Source: Carnegiea gigantea
Taxonomy: Eukaryota > Streptophyta > Magnoliopsida > Caryophyllales > Cactaceae
Reading direction: 5' to 3'
Assembly (NCBI GenBank): GCA_029747015.1
Contig: JAKOGI010003075.1
Span: forward strand, 1-64,000
DNA: 64,000 bases
Shown here: piece by piece, positions 23,419 through 37,865 of the stretch
Position numbering within the stretch: position 1 is the first letter of the stretch
How the letters are laid out: every line of letters starts with the position of its first letter
Translations under genes and position numbers: made by a program
Notes under the pieces: generated by a model
What the model was told of the DNA's origin: nothing
Databases searched by the model: none
The model's input: only the letters and a program-made list of their open reading frames with translations

Positions 23419-23681
23419 GCCCATATAAGCTAAGCCCCAAATTGATTCCAAACCTAATAACCCAATCTATCTCGCTACTTTCGCCTCAGCCTAATTTTAG
23501 CTTACTTACTTATTTCTTGGAATCACGTAATAAATCAAGAAATCACAAAACTAATTTGCATTTATTAATATACTCAACTAACAAGCAAAAATTAGCCTAA
23601 TATAGCCAATATAACAAAACATAGCTAATAAAATCATAACCTTAATAGTTAATCACCATTTAAAATTCCTCAGTTATTACA
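23397..23681 (-). repeat. 5' LTR of the large LTR element, remainder
   Basis: Aligns with 8640-8931 ('aggagtttaagccc...' to 'cctcagttattaca') and completes the split LTR. Confidence 0.85.
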
Positions 23682-23689
23682 TCTTCATT

Positions 23690-24060
23690 CATCCCCAAAT
23701 TAAAAAGTTACGGTCTAATTTTGTAAATCCTTACAAGATCAATGAATGCAAAATCAACAAGGAAGTTGCAAAATTGGCTTAATAATTGTGAAGCCCACAC
23801 AAAATCAAGATAGGTTTGCTCATCATCTAAGAGAGAAAGAAAGTGTTAATGTGTGACTAGGTTTAAGGCAAATTGTTCTAGTGTTCTTCATTCTTTCCAA
23901 ATTGAATAGTTAGGGTTTGATTCCAAAGCCTAGCAAGATCAATTCACTTAAAATCAGTAAGAAAGTTGCAAAATTGACTTGCAAAACCCACAGAAAATCA
24001 AGTTAGGTTTACTCATCATCATCATTAGAGCAGGCGCAAGAGAGAGGGAGAGAGATCCGA
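23690..24060 (+). repeat. Minisatellite units B and C, right of the large LTR element
   Basis: Two about 190-bp units (23690-23885, 23886-24060). Each starts with a 'ccaaattgaa' or 'ccaaattaaa' block, then 'agatcaat', 'aaaatcaac/gtaagaaagttgcaaaattg', 'aaaatcaagttaggtttgctcatcatc', and a GA-rich end. They are the continuation of unit A at 5632-5834. Confidence 0.7.
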
Positions 24061-24889
24061 GCTGAAAAATTCTTAAATACAAGTGTATGTATCTAGCAAG
24101 ATACACAACCTTTTTTCCTATATAATTTTTTCCCTCATTCGTCATTTTTTTCCCTGATACAATTTTCGTGTTTTTTTAAAAAATAATTTGGGCAAATTCT
24201 CATCATGTGATTACTCCCTCTTTTTTAGTTGGAAATCTATATTAAAGTATATCAAAGCTAAAAATCCTAATTTTATATGGATATTACATTTAAGTCAAAT
24301 GAATTTTCAATGGGCCTTTCGATTTTTACCATTTCTCTTGAATGATAAACATTTTCAATGAACCTTTTGAGTTGCCTGAGAAAATCTTAATTTAATATGG
24401 CTTTGCATATAAATTGAATGAATTTTAAATTTTGAGTTGTGAATTTTTTGGATCTAAATATTAAATCTTTGACCTATATATGATGGACCTTTCGGTTTAA
24501 TTGATGAACCTTTTGATATTGTAATGATGAGCCTTTTATGTTATGTGATGTATTTTTTAGCATGTGTGCTAATTACATACATGTTTCCTACAGTGTATCT
24601 TTCCTTGCATGTAGTGTATCTTTTTTTACTTGTATTGTAACTTTTGTTTCCTGCAATATATCTTTTTTAACCTGTATTGATAATTTTAGGCATTATTGGG
24701 CTATCGAAATAAGGTAGGTGGCTAGACACTGACCAATTATATTGAAATGTCTATAGTCATAGGTGTATACCTACCTAGGTATATGGGTATGTACTATAAA
24801 ATTACTGAGCCGAGCTTGAAACAAGTTGTTATAATAAAGATAAGAGAAATTAAGATAAAAGATTATTCACAAAATTCAGCCTTTTACTT

Positions 24890-24892
<3 letters not shown>
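24061..24892. other. Intergenic, no gene seen
   Basis: AT-rich. Contains short local repeats ('ttttgatattgtaatgatgaacc', 'tgtagtgtatctttt') but no ORF, TIR or LTR that I can support. Confidence 0.5.
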
Positions 24893-24943
<51 letters not shown>

Positions 24944-25004
24944 ATGTGTGTGTGTGTATACACACACACACACACACATATATGTGTATATATATATATG
25001 TATG

Positions 25005-25064
<60 letters not shown>

Positions 25065-25076
25065 ATATATATATTT

Positions 25077-25149
<73 letters not shown>
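24893..25149. repeat. Compound (TG)n-(TA)n-(CA)n microsatellite
   Basis: Successive TG, TA, TG, CA, TA runs. Open frames of CVCV/IYIY type on both strands are artefacts. Confidence 0.97.
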
Positions 25150-25152
<3 letters not shown>

Positions 25153-25699
25153 TGTAGTCCAACCCATGTGTTTTTACTAGCTAGAAACATTTTCAGTGGT
25201 CTTACCAGCTACAGTAGGACATAATGACATTTTTTAGCTTTATTTATTGAAAGATTAAGTTACATAGATTAACTCCAAAAAATTGACTGGCGTTTTTGAA
25301 AATTAGGAATTGGTTAATGATCCTTTTACTCCAAACAATCTTAACTCAACAATCGATAAAATTTTCGATAGTTATTGTCAAATATCTATGTTCAAATTTC
25401 ACAAATACAAACATTTGCGACTCAGTCTACAATCCAAAAAGGCCCCCAAAAAAAAAAACAAAAAGACGTATATTCATGTGTGTTTGCCACTGCCACGCAA
25501 CTTACCGAATCATCGAAGGTTAGAGTTTTATGTTGCATCAATGACACAGTCGGGTCAAACCAAGACTTTTTTGAGAGAGAACCAACCAAACAAAAGGCGA
25601 AGATATGGCACGTCATCATTCTTCAAATCCCAAAAAGTGCAACAAGCCCGTACCAAATGAAACGTTCTGATTCGCTCACTCACTCTCTTTCTCTCTCCG

Positions 25700-25708
25700 T
25701 ATAAATAC
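25700..25708 (+). promoter_or_regulatory. TATA box of the PABP gene
   Basis: TATAAATAC lies in a pyrimidine-rich context 185-193 bases upstream of the ATG. It is followed by a CT-rich leader typical of highly expressed plant translation genes. Confidence 0.6.
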
Positions 25709-25799
25709 TTGACCCGTTCTTCCACCCTCCCTTCATTTTCTCTCTCCTCCTACCGGTTTCCCCCGTGGGGTGGAATTTTTCTCCCATATCAACCGCTAG

Positions 25800-30223
<4,424 letters not shown>

Positions 30224-30680
30224 TTTCTTTTTGCTGGAAATGCCCAAATTTTAGAGGGCATGTTGAGCTGTGTCATTTGTTGCTTATCTGCCCACATGGT
30301 TTTCTGGAATCTTATTTTGGCTGCTGGACCAAACGTATTTTTAGTTCTGGATATTTAACTACTTGGTACTATTTGGATAAGCTGGGATCTTGGGATATTA
30401 ATTATTTGGACCATTTGCATCTCCCGGATATCACTATTTGTGATTTTGTTTGAAGTTCTTTGCTTGTTACTTGTGGCTTGGTATGCATTCATGACCTCAG
30501 CCCATCACCTCAGCTATGATAAGTTCATAGCTTGCATGTTAATATTTTTTTGGATCGAAAAAACAAGATTAAGCTTGCATGTCTTTTCTTTAATTAATAT
30601 TTTTTTGGATTGAAAAAACAAGATTAACACAATTTTGATTGAAAGCTTTGAACTTAGACGATCTTTGTAGAGAGTAAAAA
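30224..30680. other. Intergenic between convergent PABP and MRNIP-like genes
   Basis: About 460 bp that must hold both 3' UTRs. A 33-bp imperfect direct repeat ('aatatttttttggat...aacaagatta', at about 30540 and 30597) is the only structure seen. Confidence 0.6.
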
Positions 30681-31888
30681 CTACAAGAAGTCAGGGTGGA
30701 TGTCTTCTTCCACCCTCTCATCCGTAACATCAGTTTGCAGATCATATCCACAATTTAACTTGAAATCATCAGCAAAGGCGGCTTTCTCGCCTAGGAAATG
30801 ATGGTTCTCATCTTCCATGTACTCACTCCATTTGGACACACCCCTTTTCACCATAGTCATCTGCTTGTTCTGCTGCTGATGCAGTGACTCCTGCTGTTCC
30901 TGCTGCCAGCCCCTTGTGACATTTCTGGGCAGATCATTGTTATTTGCTTCTGTTTTTGACACTTCAACTGGATATTTCAGCAAGAATTATGCACTCGATA
31001 AGCACAAGTTTGCACTCATCAAATCGTAGCAAAGTATGCATTAATCAAATCATGGGGGCGCTTAGAATTCAAGCAAAAATAGATAGCATTTAGAATTCAA
31101 CCAGAAGTAAAAGTATACACTCATCAAATCATAGTATTAATGTAAAACCTATGAGTAGAAACGAGTGTAAAAAGTAGAGAAGAGCCAGAAAAGTACCCCG
31201 GGACATGCAGGCTTCGTTGTTTGCATCCCTCTTGGGGAAACGTGGATTGTATATCTGATTACGATCCAATCCAGAACCAGAAGAAGAGGAAGAACCAAAA
31301 AACTTACCCTTCAATTTTGCCTTCTTCAACAGCAGCCCTTCAGGATCTTCTGTCACAATTTCAGGCTCAAACATATGCCCCTCTGCAAATTTTATCAATC
31401 ACCAAAACAAAATCCTCAACCCCGCTCCCCCCAAAAAAAAAACATCCTTAACACAAAAATAATGATTAAAATAAAGCCCAAATTAATTTTGACCATTTGG
31501 TAGCGATTTCAAGTAAGCAGGATGGGCATCCTCCTCATACTCGATGTACTCGCGCCAATCAGTATGTTTTTTTGCCCTGTATTCCTCCTCCACATGAGTG
31601 CCCTCCCGGTGTTCGACGAAATGCCCCACAGAAGAAAGTTCATACCCAAGAGCGGCTTGCTCGTCGGCATTCTTGCGAGACATGTTGAACGACTGAACGA
31701 ATTGGCGAATATCCTTTGCCTGGTACCCCTGAGCATAGACCTTCTTCACGGATTGCTTCTGGTTGCAAATCACGCAGCTCCACCTATTGCTGCTCCTCTT
31801 CTGCTGCTTCACCTGCATCAACAAAGTTAATTTCTTCCCAATTTTAGATCATTCATGCGCAAATTATTAAAAAAAAAAAACCAGAAAC

Positions 31889-31928
<40 letters not shown>

Positions 31929-31989
31929 GTGCCTGCATGGTGGAGCACTGGCAGCAATGAACGGCGATGAAGAGGGTCGATTTGAACAT
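30681..31989 (-). CDS. MRNIP: MRN complex-interacting protein (MRNIP) homologue, four exons
   Basis: Exons on the minus strand: 31989-31933, 31812-31494, 31382-31197 and 30967-30681, with the frame kept (282 residues). The N-terminal domain shows two CxxC pairs (HCCQCSTMQ and WSCVICNQKQ) followed by YAQGYQAKDIRQFVQSFNMS, the conserved core of the MRNIP/C5orf45 family, which in animals binds MRE11-RAD50-NBS1 and supports ATM signalling. A second conserved element, DWREYIEYEED, and a related KWSEYMEDENH near the C-terminus follow. The plant role is inferred from the family only. Introns 2 and 3 are GT-AG; intron 1 appears to start with GC. The gene is convergent with PABP. The start was chosen at MFKSTLF, which places the CxxC near the N-terminus as in the family. 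Confidence 0.85.
31813..31932 (-). other. MRNIP intron 1, GC-AG type with CT microsatellite
   Basis: Exon 1 ends ATGCAG and the next bases are GCACCTCTC, so the donor is GC and not GT. The acceptor is TGATGCAG. A (CT)n run (plus-strand GA at 31887-31929) starts five bases inside the intron. No GT donor preserves the CCQCSTMQVKQQ core. Confidence 0.7.
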
Positions 31990-32796
31990 CGCTTTGAGAG
32001 AATTGTACTCCCGGAAAAAAGCTGATGAATGTTTTGAAATTAAATTGGGTGATATACTTATCGTATGTAGTACTCCAATTTGTTAGGAAATTGGAATTCT
32101 GAAATCTTCCGGCCAATTTGTGTCATCGGTGCTTTTAGCTTTAGGACATATGGGCCCAAGGGAACCATCTTGGTAATGGGCTAACTTTTGGGGTTTGAAA
32201 CGAGGTAAGCCTACAAAAAGAAGTGTCATTGCCTCCCTGAATGAATTTAGATTTGGCACGTGCATTGTGAGGTTTTAATCTGGATCGAGTTAACTTTAAG
32301 TGTAGTAAATAGTTAGATAATGTAATTGGAAGTATAAATCGAATTAATTTTAAATATAGTCATATTTAGATTAGATAATATCAACTTAATTTAGATTTAG
32401 GCGTATACCTTTTGGTTCACTCAATTTAGAATTTGTTGGTATTTTATTTGAATAACTTTGGGTTTAGGTCACAATCGGCTTCTCCCTATTTGGCAGTTGG
32501 TCGGGTATAGGTTTGGTCATTTGGATTGACTAATTGAATATAGGTTAATTTCCTGCCAAAGATAATTAATTATGATATCCCAACTTACATTTAATTTGGA
32601 GGCCATGGTTTTGCTGTTCAAGCATTTGAGTCAATAAGTCATCATAATATGTATTGTAAATATATATTGATTATTTCCCTTAAGTACAGTACACATTTCT
32701 AAATGCAAAATGCATGTAACATATCTTTACAATCAAATCAAAATGACCAAACCAAGCAAATTTAAACCCAAATCTTCCAATCAACCACAAGACTAA

Positions 32797-33174
32797 CTAG
32801 TTCCAAGGAAGGGCAAGCCTAGAATTCTTAGCAGGCGTGACAACAGTTCCAGCAGAATCATAAATTATGACCCCAGAAAAATCAGGAAGCTGACATTTCC
32901 CTCCCATGGGGATGTTCTTCTGCCAAATGGGTCCTGAAACTTGCTGGTTTTCCCCTCCTTGATAACTTGGGTCAAAAATCATTCCTTCATTCTGTAGTTG
33001 TATGACTGGTTCACCGGTTCCAGACCTATAGCAGGCAGTCCATCTTCGCCATCTTGGAGAATGAGAAGCACACATGAACAGGGTGAAAGCACAGAAAAAG
33101 ATGGTCAGAGCTGCGAGCCCAGTTTGAGCTGTGCTCATGGAAGAGTATGCTGCTCCGAGCAGAAGGCGAGCCAT
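32797..33174 (-). CDS. Small plant-specific membrane protein, unknown function
   Basis: An intact single-exon frame of 125 residues, MARLLLGAAY to RLALPWN. A hydrophobic segment at about residues 17-38 (TGLAALTIFFCAFTLFMCAS) looks like one transmembrane helix or a signal anchor. It is followed by a basic, tryptophan-rich stretch (HSPRWRRWTACY) and a polar C-terminal domain with GEPVIQLQNEGMIFD and DFSGVIIYDSAGTVVTP. The codon pattern and lack of stops suggest a real gene. I recall similar short plant proteins with a CASHSPRWRRW motif, all uncharacterised, so I give no function. A poly(G) run at 33247-33256 lies in the 5' flank. Confidence 0.7.
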   Translation of the reverse strand: MARLLLGAAYSSMSTAQTGLAALTIFFCAFTLFMCASHSPRWRRWTACYRSGTGEPVIQLQNEGMIFDPSYQGGENQQVSGPIWQKNIPMGGKCQLPDFSGVIIYDSAGTVVTPAKNSRLALPWN

Positions 33175-34409
33175 GGCTAAGTGTAAGTGGGATTAATTGT
33201 TCTTCTATTTTGAAGAAGGTGTAAAGGCTAATATATTTTTTTTGGGGGGGGGGGGTGTTATAAAGTAGCATGCAACCGAAGATGGTGGGTTAGATGCGTT
33301 TTTGAGGAGTTGGTGGACAACTGTAGCAATTTTGAGGATGAAGTTTTGGATTTAGGTAGATAATTAGGTCTCACTTGTGTTTGAGGAGTGGTTTTGTTGC
33401 AAGGTTAATATTTAACAGTATTAACTTTTGGGTTTGTTGCTAATCACCAAAACCATTTGCAATTGTTCCATGATAGAGGATTATATTAACGATCATGAAA
33501 TTTGTATCATAACCAATATGGCACATAGATACAATAAGCATAAATATTCATAAGCATATATGATATATTCGTTGTAAATTTTAATGATGATATTAAAGCA
33601 TGATTGAGCTTCTAACTTGTTCCACAGTTCATACGCTATTTAGGAAGATGTAATTGATAGAGGTGATATATGTTTGGATTCTATCTGGCGCCAATATTTT
33701 AAATAGTGTTTAACATTTTGACTATATGAAAACTTTATTTGCTCCAATTTTATCTGTTTGATAAACAAGCCATTGATATTGTCATATGATGTTAGACCCA
33801 GTGTTTCCAAAACATAGATATATTAACGTTTGAGTAAAGGGGATATTTTTCATTTCGTAAAAATTTCTTGATTATCATCTGCAAAGGAAACAAATCAAAT
33901 GATGTTGTTGCCTAGCTTCATTTGATAAATCATCAAATGGTAATTTTTTATTTGATTCAGTTGAAGATTATTATGCTTGCTAGGTCTTTTATTTAGAATT
34001 TTTTTTTGGGCTAAGCACTTCTATTTAGAATTGGATTAACTTTATCTTGCTTGATCCATGTATCACTTATGGGACGATGATGATTGATGATGGCGACGAT
34101 AATTTAAATAATGACACTCTTGTAGTCTTGTAACTTTTGATTTATTACTTAATTCAAAACTAATTTGATTTAATATGTTTTTTTTTTTTTGAAATGACTG
34201 TCCATTAACAATTGAAATATAACAATTATTTGCTACTTAAAAAATTAATTTTCCTAAATACGACTGTTATGTGGAGCTTCTATATGCCTCAGAGAGCTAT
34301 ATACTTCGACGACAACAAACTCCACTCCCCTCAAAAGGGGAAAAAGAATCCAGAAAAAAGAGCACAAAATTAAATCAAAACCCCTTTGGAAAGAATATTA
34401 CTTTGATGT
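33175..34409. other. Intergenic, no gene seen
   Basis: AT-rich with scattered homopolymers. No ORF over 60 codons and no element boundaries recognised. Confidence 0.55.
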
Positions 34410-34740
34410 ATGGTTCTAGCCATTTTTAATCACTACATTTCTAATCCTATTCAATCTCGTATGGTCATACATCTAGCTAATCATCTTCATTTCCGCGACC
34501 GCCATCCTCTGTACTTGATTCTTCTTGATTGGCCAATAATCTACCCCATGAAATAGTGCTAGTCTGACCACCATACGTTACATTGTACCTTTCAATCTTA
34601 GTGGGATCTATCAAAATCGACCTCTACGTGAGTAATTATACATGTAAAGGTAAGGCCACTTACATTTAGATCTTCCCAAATTTCACGCAAACGAGACCTA
34701 CACTAAAAATTGTTGTTGTTGATGGTTCTAGCAATTTTAA
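34410..34740 (+). mobile_element. 5'-inverted (twin-primed) RTE LINE insertion with TSDs
   Basis: Flanking duplications ATGGTTCTAGCCATTTTTAA (from 34410) and ATGGTTCTAGCAATTTTAA (34722-34740) bound an about 290-bp insert. The left part (34440-34612) encodes, on the minus strand, the LINE C-terminal region (MVVRLALFHGVDYWPIKK, KNQVQRMAVAEMKM). It corresponds to about 17570-17760 of the full-length copy. The right part (34619-34721) is the LINE 3' UTR and GTT tail in the plus orientation. Opposite orientations of the two parts with a single TSD pair is the signature of twin priming. Confidence 0.88.
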
Positions 34741-34833
34741 TTTTAGAAATAATACCACCATAAAGAAATATAAATTATATAAGCATTGACATCGTGTTGT
34801 TGAACCTTGATTCATTATGTTGAAGAGTCAAAC

Positions 34834-37800
34834 TGTGGGGACAATTTCCACAAAAATGGAAAGAAATAATAAAGCATCACTAAATAGTTAGATAAATCAT
34901 TATTTATGAAGAGGTCTGAATTGGTTAACTAATTAATTAATATCTTCTACTAGAAGGTTGTGTTCTTGAAGACATGTGTCCCTTTTTGAAGTGATTTTTA
35001 TGAAAGGATGCATTTTTTTCCAGAAGAGATATGAACATCTCTACAAATTTGTGGTATTGTGGCATTCATCGAAATGCCAAGTCGGCATGGATTAAAAAAA
35101 AAAATGAATGTTCTAACATTGTCCTTTGGAGTTCCTTTTAATTCCTAAGGCATTAGTGCTTACAGTTGTTAGTACAATACGAACGCATGTAAGGAAGAAA
35201 TTTTTGTATCTCAAAAACTTATCCCAAAATACCTATTGCACACCAGGTGAATAAAGTATAAGTCTTTTGGAAAAACAATTTTGATCATGCCTAGATGCTT
35301 TGGAGTAATTCCCTCACTAAATTCTATTCTCCTAAATTTCCCCAACAATCTAAATATTTTATTTAACTTTCCCTTGTAAAGTTGGAGTTGATGGCCATGC
35401 ACAATTATACATATGTATTTTATGTACATGAAACAATATTCCCTACTTTCTTTGTCTGGCAATATTTTTGGATTATTTAAGAGTTGATGGCCATGCACAA
35501 TTATACATATGTATTTTATGTACATGATGGAAAGAGTTGCAGAGAAAAGGGACGAGATTTTGGTGTTTTATAATGTTTTCTCTTGATGAAAATCAATTAA
35601 CGTTGGTTTCTTATACGTGTGTTGATGATCATGATCATGTTGAAAACTAGATGTTTTGGTCACTGCATTGTATTTTTATCATCATGTTGAAAACCGTCAA
35701 ATATGCCAAGAATAAAAAGGAACCGTCTTCCATGATCCAGTAGTGTATTTATGTTGACCACCAAAGTGATGAAGGGATGATGATCACAACGGTATTATGA
35801 GAACTTAATGATTAATTTATTATGCGAATGAAAATACCATAATTGTGATAATAAGATTTTTGTTAAAAAAATTATTGTGATCTCCCTTCAAATTTTTGGC
35901 AATTGTATCAATTACATTAAACAGTGAAACTTGATCATGTGTAGCACGATAAAGATTCATAGAGATGATAATGTATATCAAACTAATTTCTAAAATGGTG
36001 AGCAAAATAGTTGTTTTTGTATGCCATTAATAGAACGTGGCCTATGGGCATCTTGGCCCGATCAGAGTTAATATGATTTGTTTTCATGATAATATTTACT
36101 TCCGTATGAATTTTACAGTACTTTAAGCAATAGAGTCTAATTAAACATATAATTAAATACCCTAATTTTCCTTAAGGGATAAAATTTTTATCCTCGATGG
36201 AAACACAATATTCTATATTATTTTCATGTATTTAAATGTTCATATATTTAGTTAGACATTTTGTTGTCATTTTGACAAATATTCCCATGATGTATCATGT
36301 ATAATATTCATATGCTTTGGAAAAAATCTACATAAGCCCTATAAGTGTTTATTCTTATTTAGAGTGAATGGGGGGTCATTTATTTTTAATGTGGTGTTTA
36401 ATCTATGACTTTTTGGAATTATAGTTGTAATTTCAGGTTGGATTTAGTTATTGAAACTTGGATATTTTCGTGAAACTTGTTCTAAGAGGTTGAAAAGCCT
36501 ATGCTTTAATAGTTGGTTTTGGTTTTGATTTTAATCGACTTTATAGTCTTGTGGGCCTATAATCAAGACTTACAAAGACAACATTTAGAGTGATTACGCG
36601 TCCATGTTGATATAGTCTTGTCTGGCTGTATGTAATATTATGATCATGGTTATGTGACATGCTATTATCAAGATCACGTATGCTAAGGTCATGTAACAAA
36701 ATTTTATGACCTTGATAAGGTTTGCCTAAAGCCCACGTTAAATCACCCAAGGTGGGACCTCAACTTAGCAAATGATGAAAACCATTGGGTCTTAAATTCA
36801 ATGAGTCAAAGTGCGCCATTTGTATGGTTTGCAAGCACTCCTATTTGCTACCATCCAGTGAAATGGAATGCTTGGTGATACCCATATGTTAAAAGGAGGT
36901 GGAGCACTTGCTATAATGGATCTTAATGGAGAACATTTGAGTGGGATATAGAAATGAGCGTTTGATTAATTTGTGTCTACTTAATCAATGGTGAGGCTTG
37001 TTTATTATATTCAAATACTTCCGTCAATACTTTGTACGGAGGGTATAGATGGGATTCACCCAGTAACTGCAAAATTTGGCCACTTCTATTAAACTTGAAC
37101 TTGGCTCTATAGCACTTACAAATTCGATATAGGCACGTGACCATTTAAATGTAGGAGGATTACTATGTGATTCTGGGATGTAAGTCCAGTGTATGACTTA
37201 AATGCAAGTAGTCACAGAGGATGGATTGGTTCAAAGCCTAATCTACCATGTTATCATGATCATTTGATGAGTGGGTCACTAAGGTGAGGGTTCAATCATT
37301 TAGATACTTCTACATTTGTGCATGGGACCTCCTGGAATTGTTAGCACTATTTATTATAGAAATGGTTGGGATTGTTGGACATAATTTTTTAAAAAATGGA
37401 AATAAATAATAATTAGTTAAATTATTGTATGAAGATTGAGGTGTAGCTAATTAATACCTTCTACTTGAAAGAGTGTGTTCTTGAAGAGATGTGTCCTCCT
37501 TTGAAGTGATTTTTATAAAAGGATGCATTTTTTTTTTCCTTCATGAGATATGAACATATCTACAAATTTGTGGTATTCTGGCACTCATCAGTATGCCAAG
37601 TTAGCATGGATCAATTACATGATGAATTTTTCAACATTATTCATTCAAGTTTCTGTTAATTCCTAAGGCATTAGTGCTTACACTTGTGAGTGCAACACAA
37701 GTGCAAGAGAGAGCTCTTAGTATCTCAAAGACTCGTTCGCGAATACTCGTTACACACCTAGTTAATAAAGTCTTTAACCCCAAAAAAAAAAAAAATTGAT

Positions 37801-37860
37801 CCTACTTGGAAGCAATGGAGTAATCCCTTCACTAAACTCTATTCCTAGACTTCCCCAACA
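34834..37860 (+). mobile_element. Non-coding LTR retrotransposon, probably copia-related
   Basis: Two related LTRs (34834-35347 and 37373-37860) with TGTTGG...CCCCAACA ends flank 2.0 kb. Shared LTR blocks include 'tgtgttcttgaaga(c/g)atgtgtcc', 'gatttttat(g/a)aaaggatgcattttttt', 'gatatgaacat' and 'acaaatttgtggtatt'. Flanks CAAAC (34829-34833) and CAAGC (37861-37865) look like a five-base duplication with one change. The internal region has no gag or pol reading frame and no obvious PBS, so this is a defective or non-autonomous copy. The orientation is tentative. Confidence 0.75.
35385..35527 (+). repeat. Perfect 47-bp direct repeat inside the LTR element
   Basis: Copies at 35385-35431 and 35481-35527 (both start GAGTTGATGGCCATGCACAA) are identical and begin 96 bases apart. 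It is a local duplication just inside the left LTR and younger than the LTR divergence. Confidence 0.95.
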
Positions 37861-37865
37861 CAAGC

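Larger units (their letters stand above)
5840..23681 (-). mobile_element. Non-coding LTR retrotransposon (LARD-like), minus strand
   Basis: Two direct copies of an about 3.1-kb LTR (5840-8931, and 12327-15190 continued at 23397-23681) flank a 3.4-kb internal region. On the minus strand the LTR starts TGTGATAACTGAGG and ends GTTACA or GCTACA. A tRNA-Met-type primer binding site lies just inside the 5' LTR and a purine tract just before the 3' LTR. Flanking pentamers are TCTCC (5835-5839) and TCTTC (23682-23686), a five-base target duplication with one mutation. The tandem array supports TCTTC as the original. The internal region has no gag or pol. The PPT context resembles Tekay-like Ty3 elements, but the clade is inference. 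LTRs differ at many sites and have indels, so the insertion is old. Confidence 0.85.
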
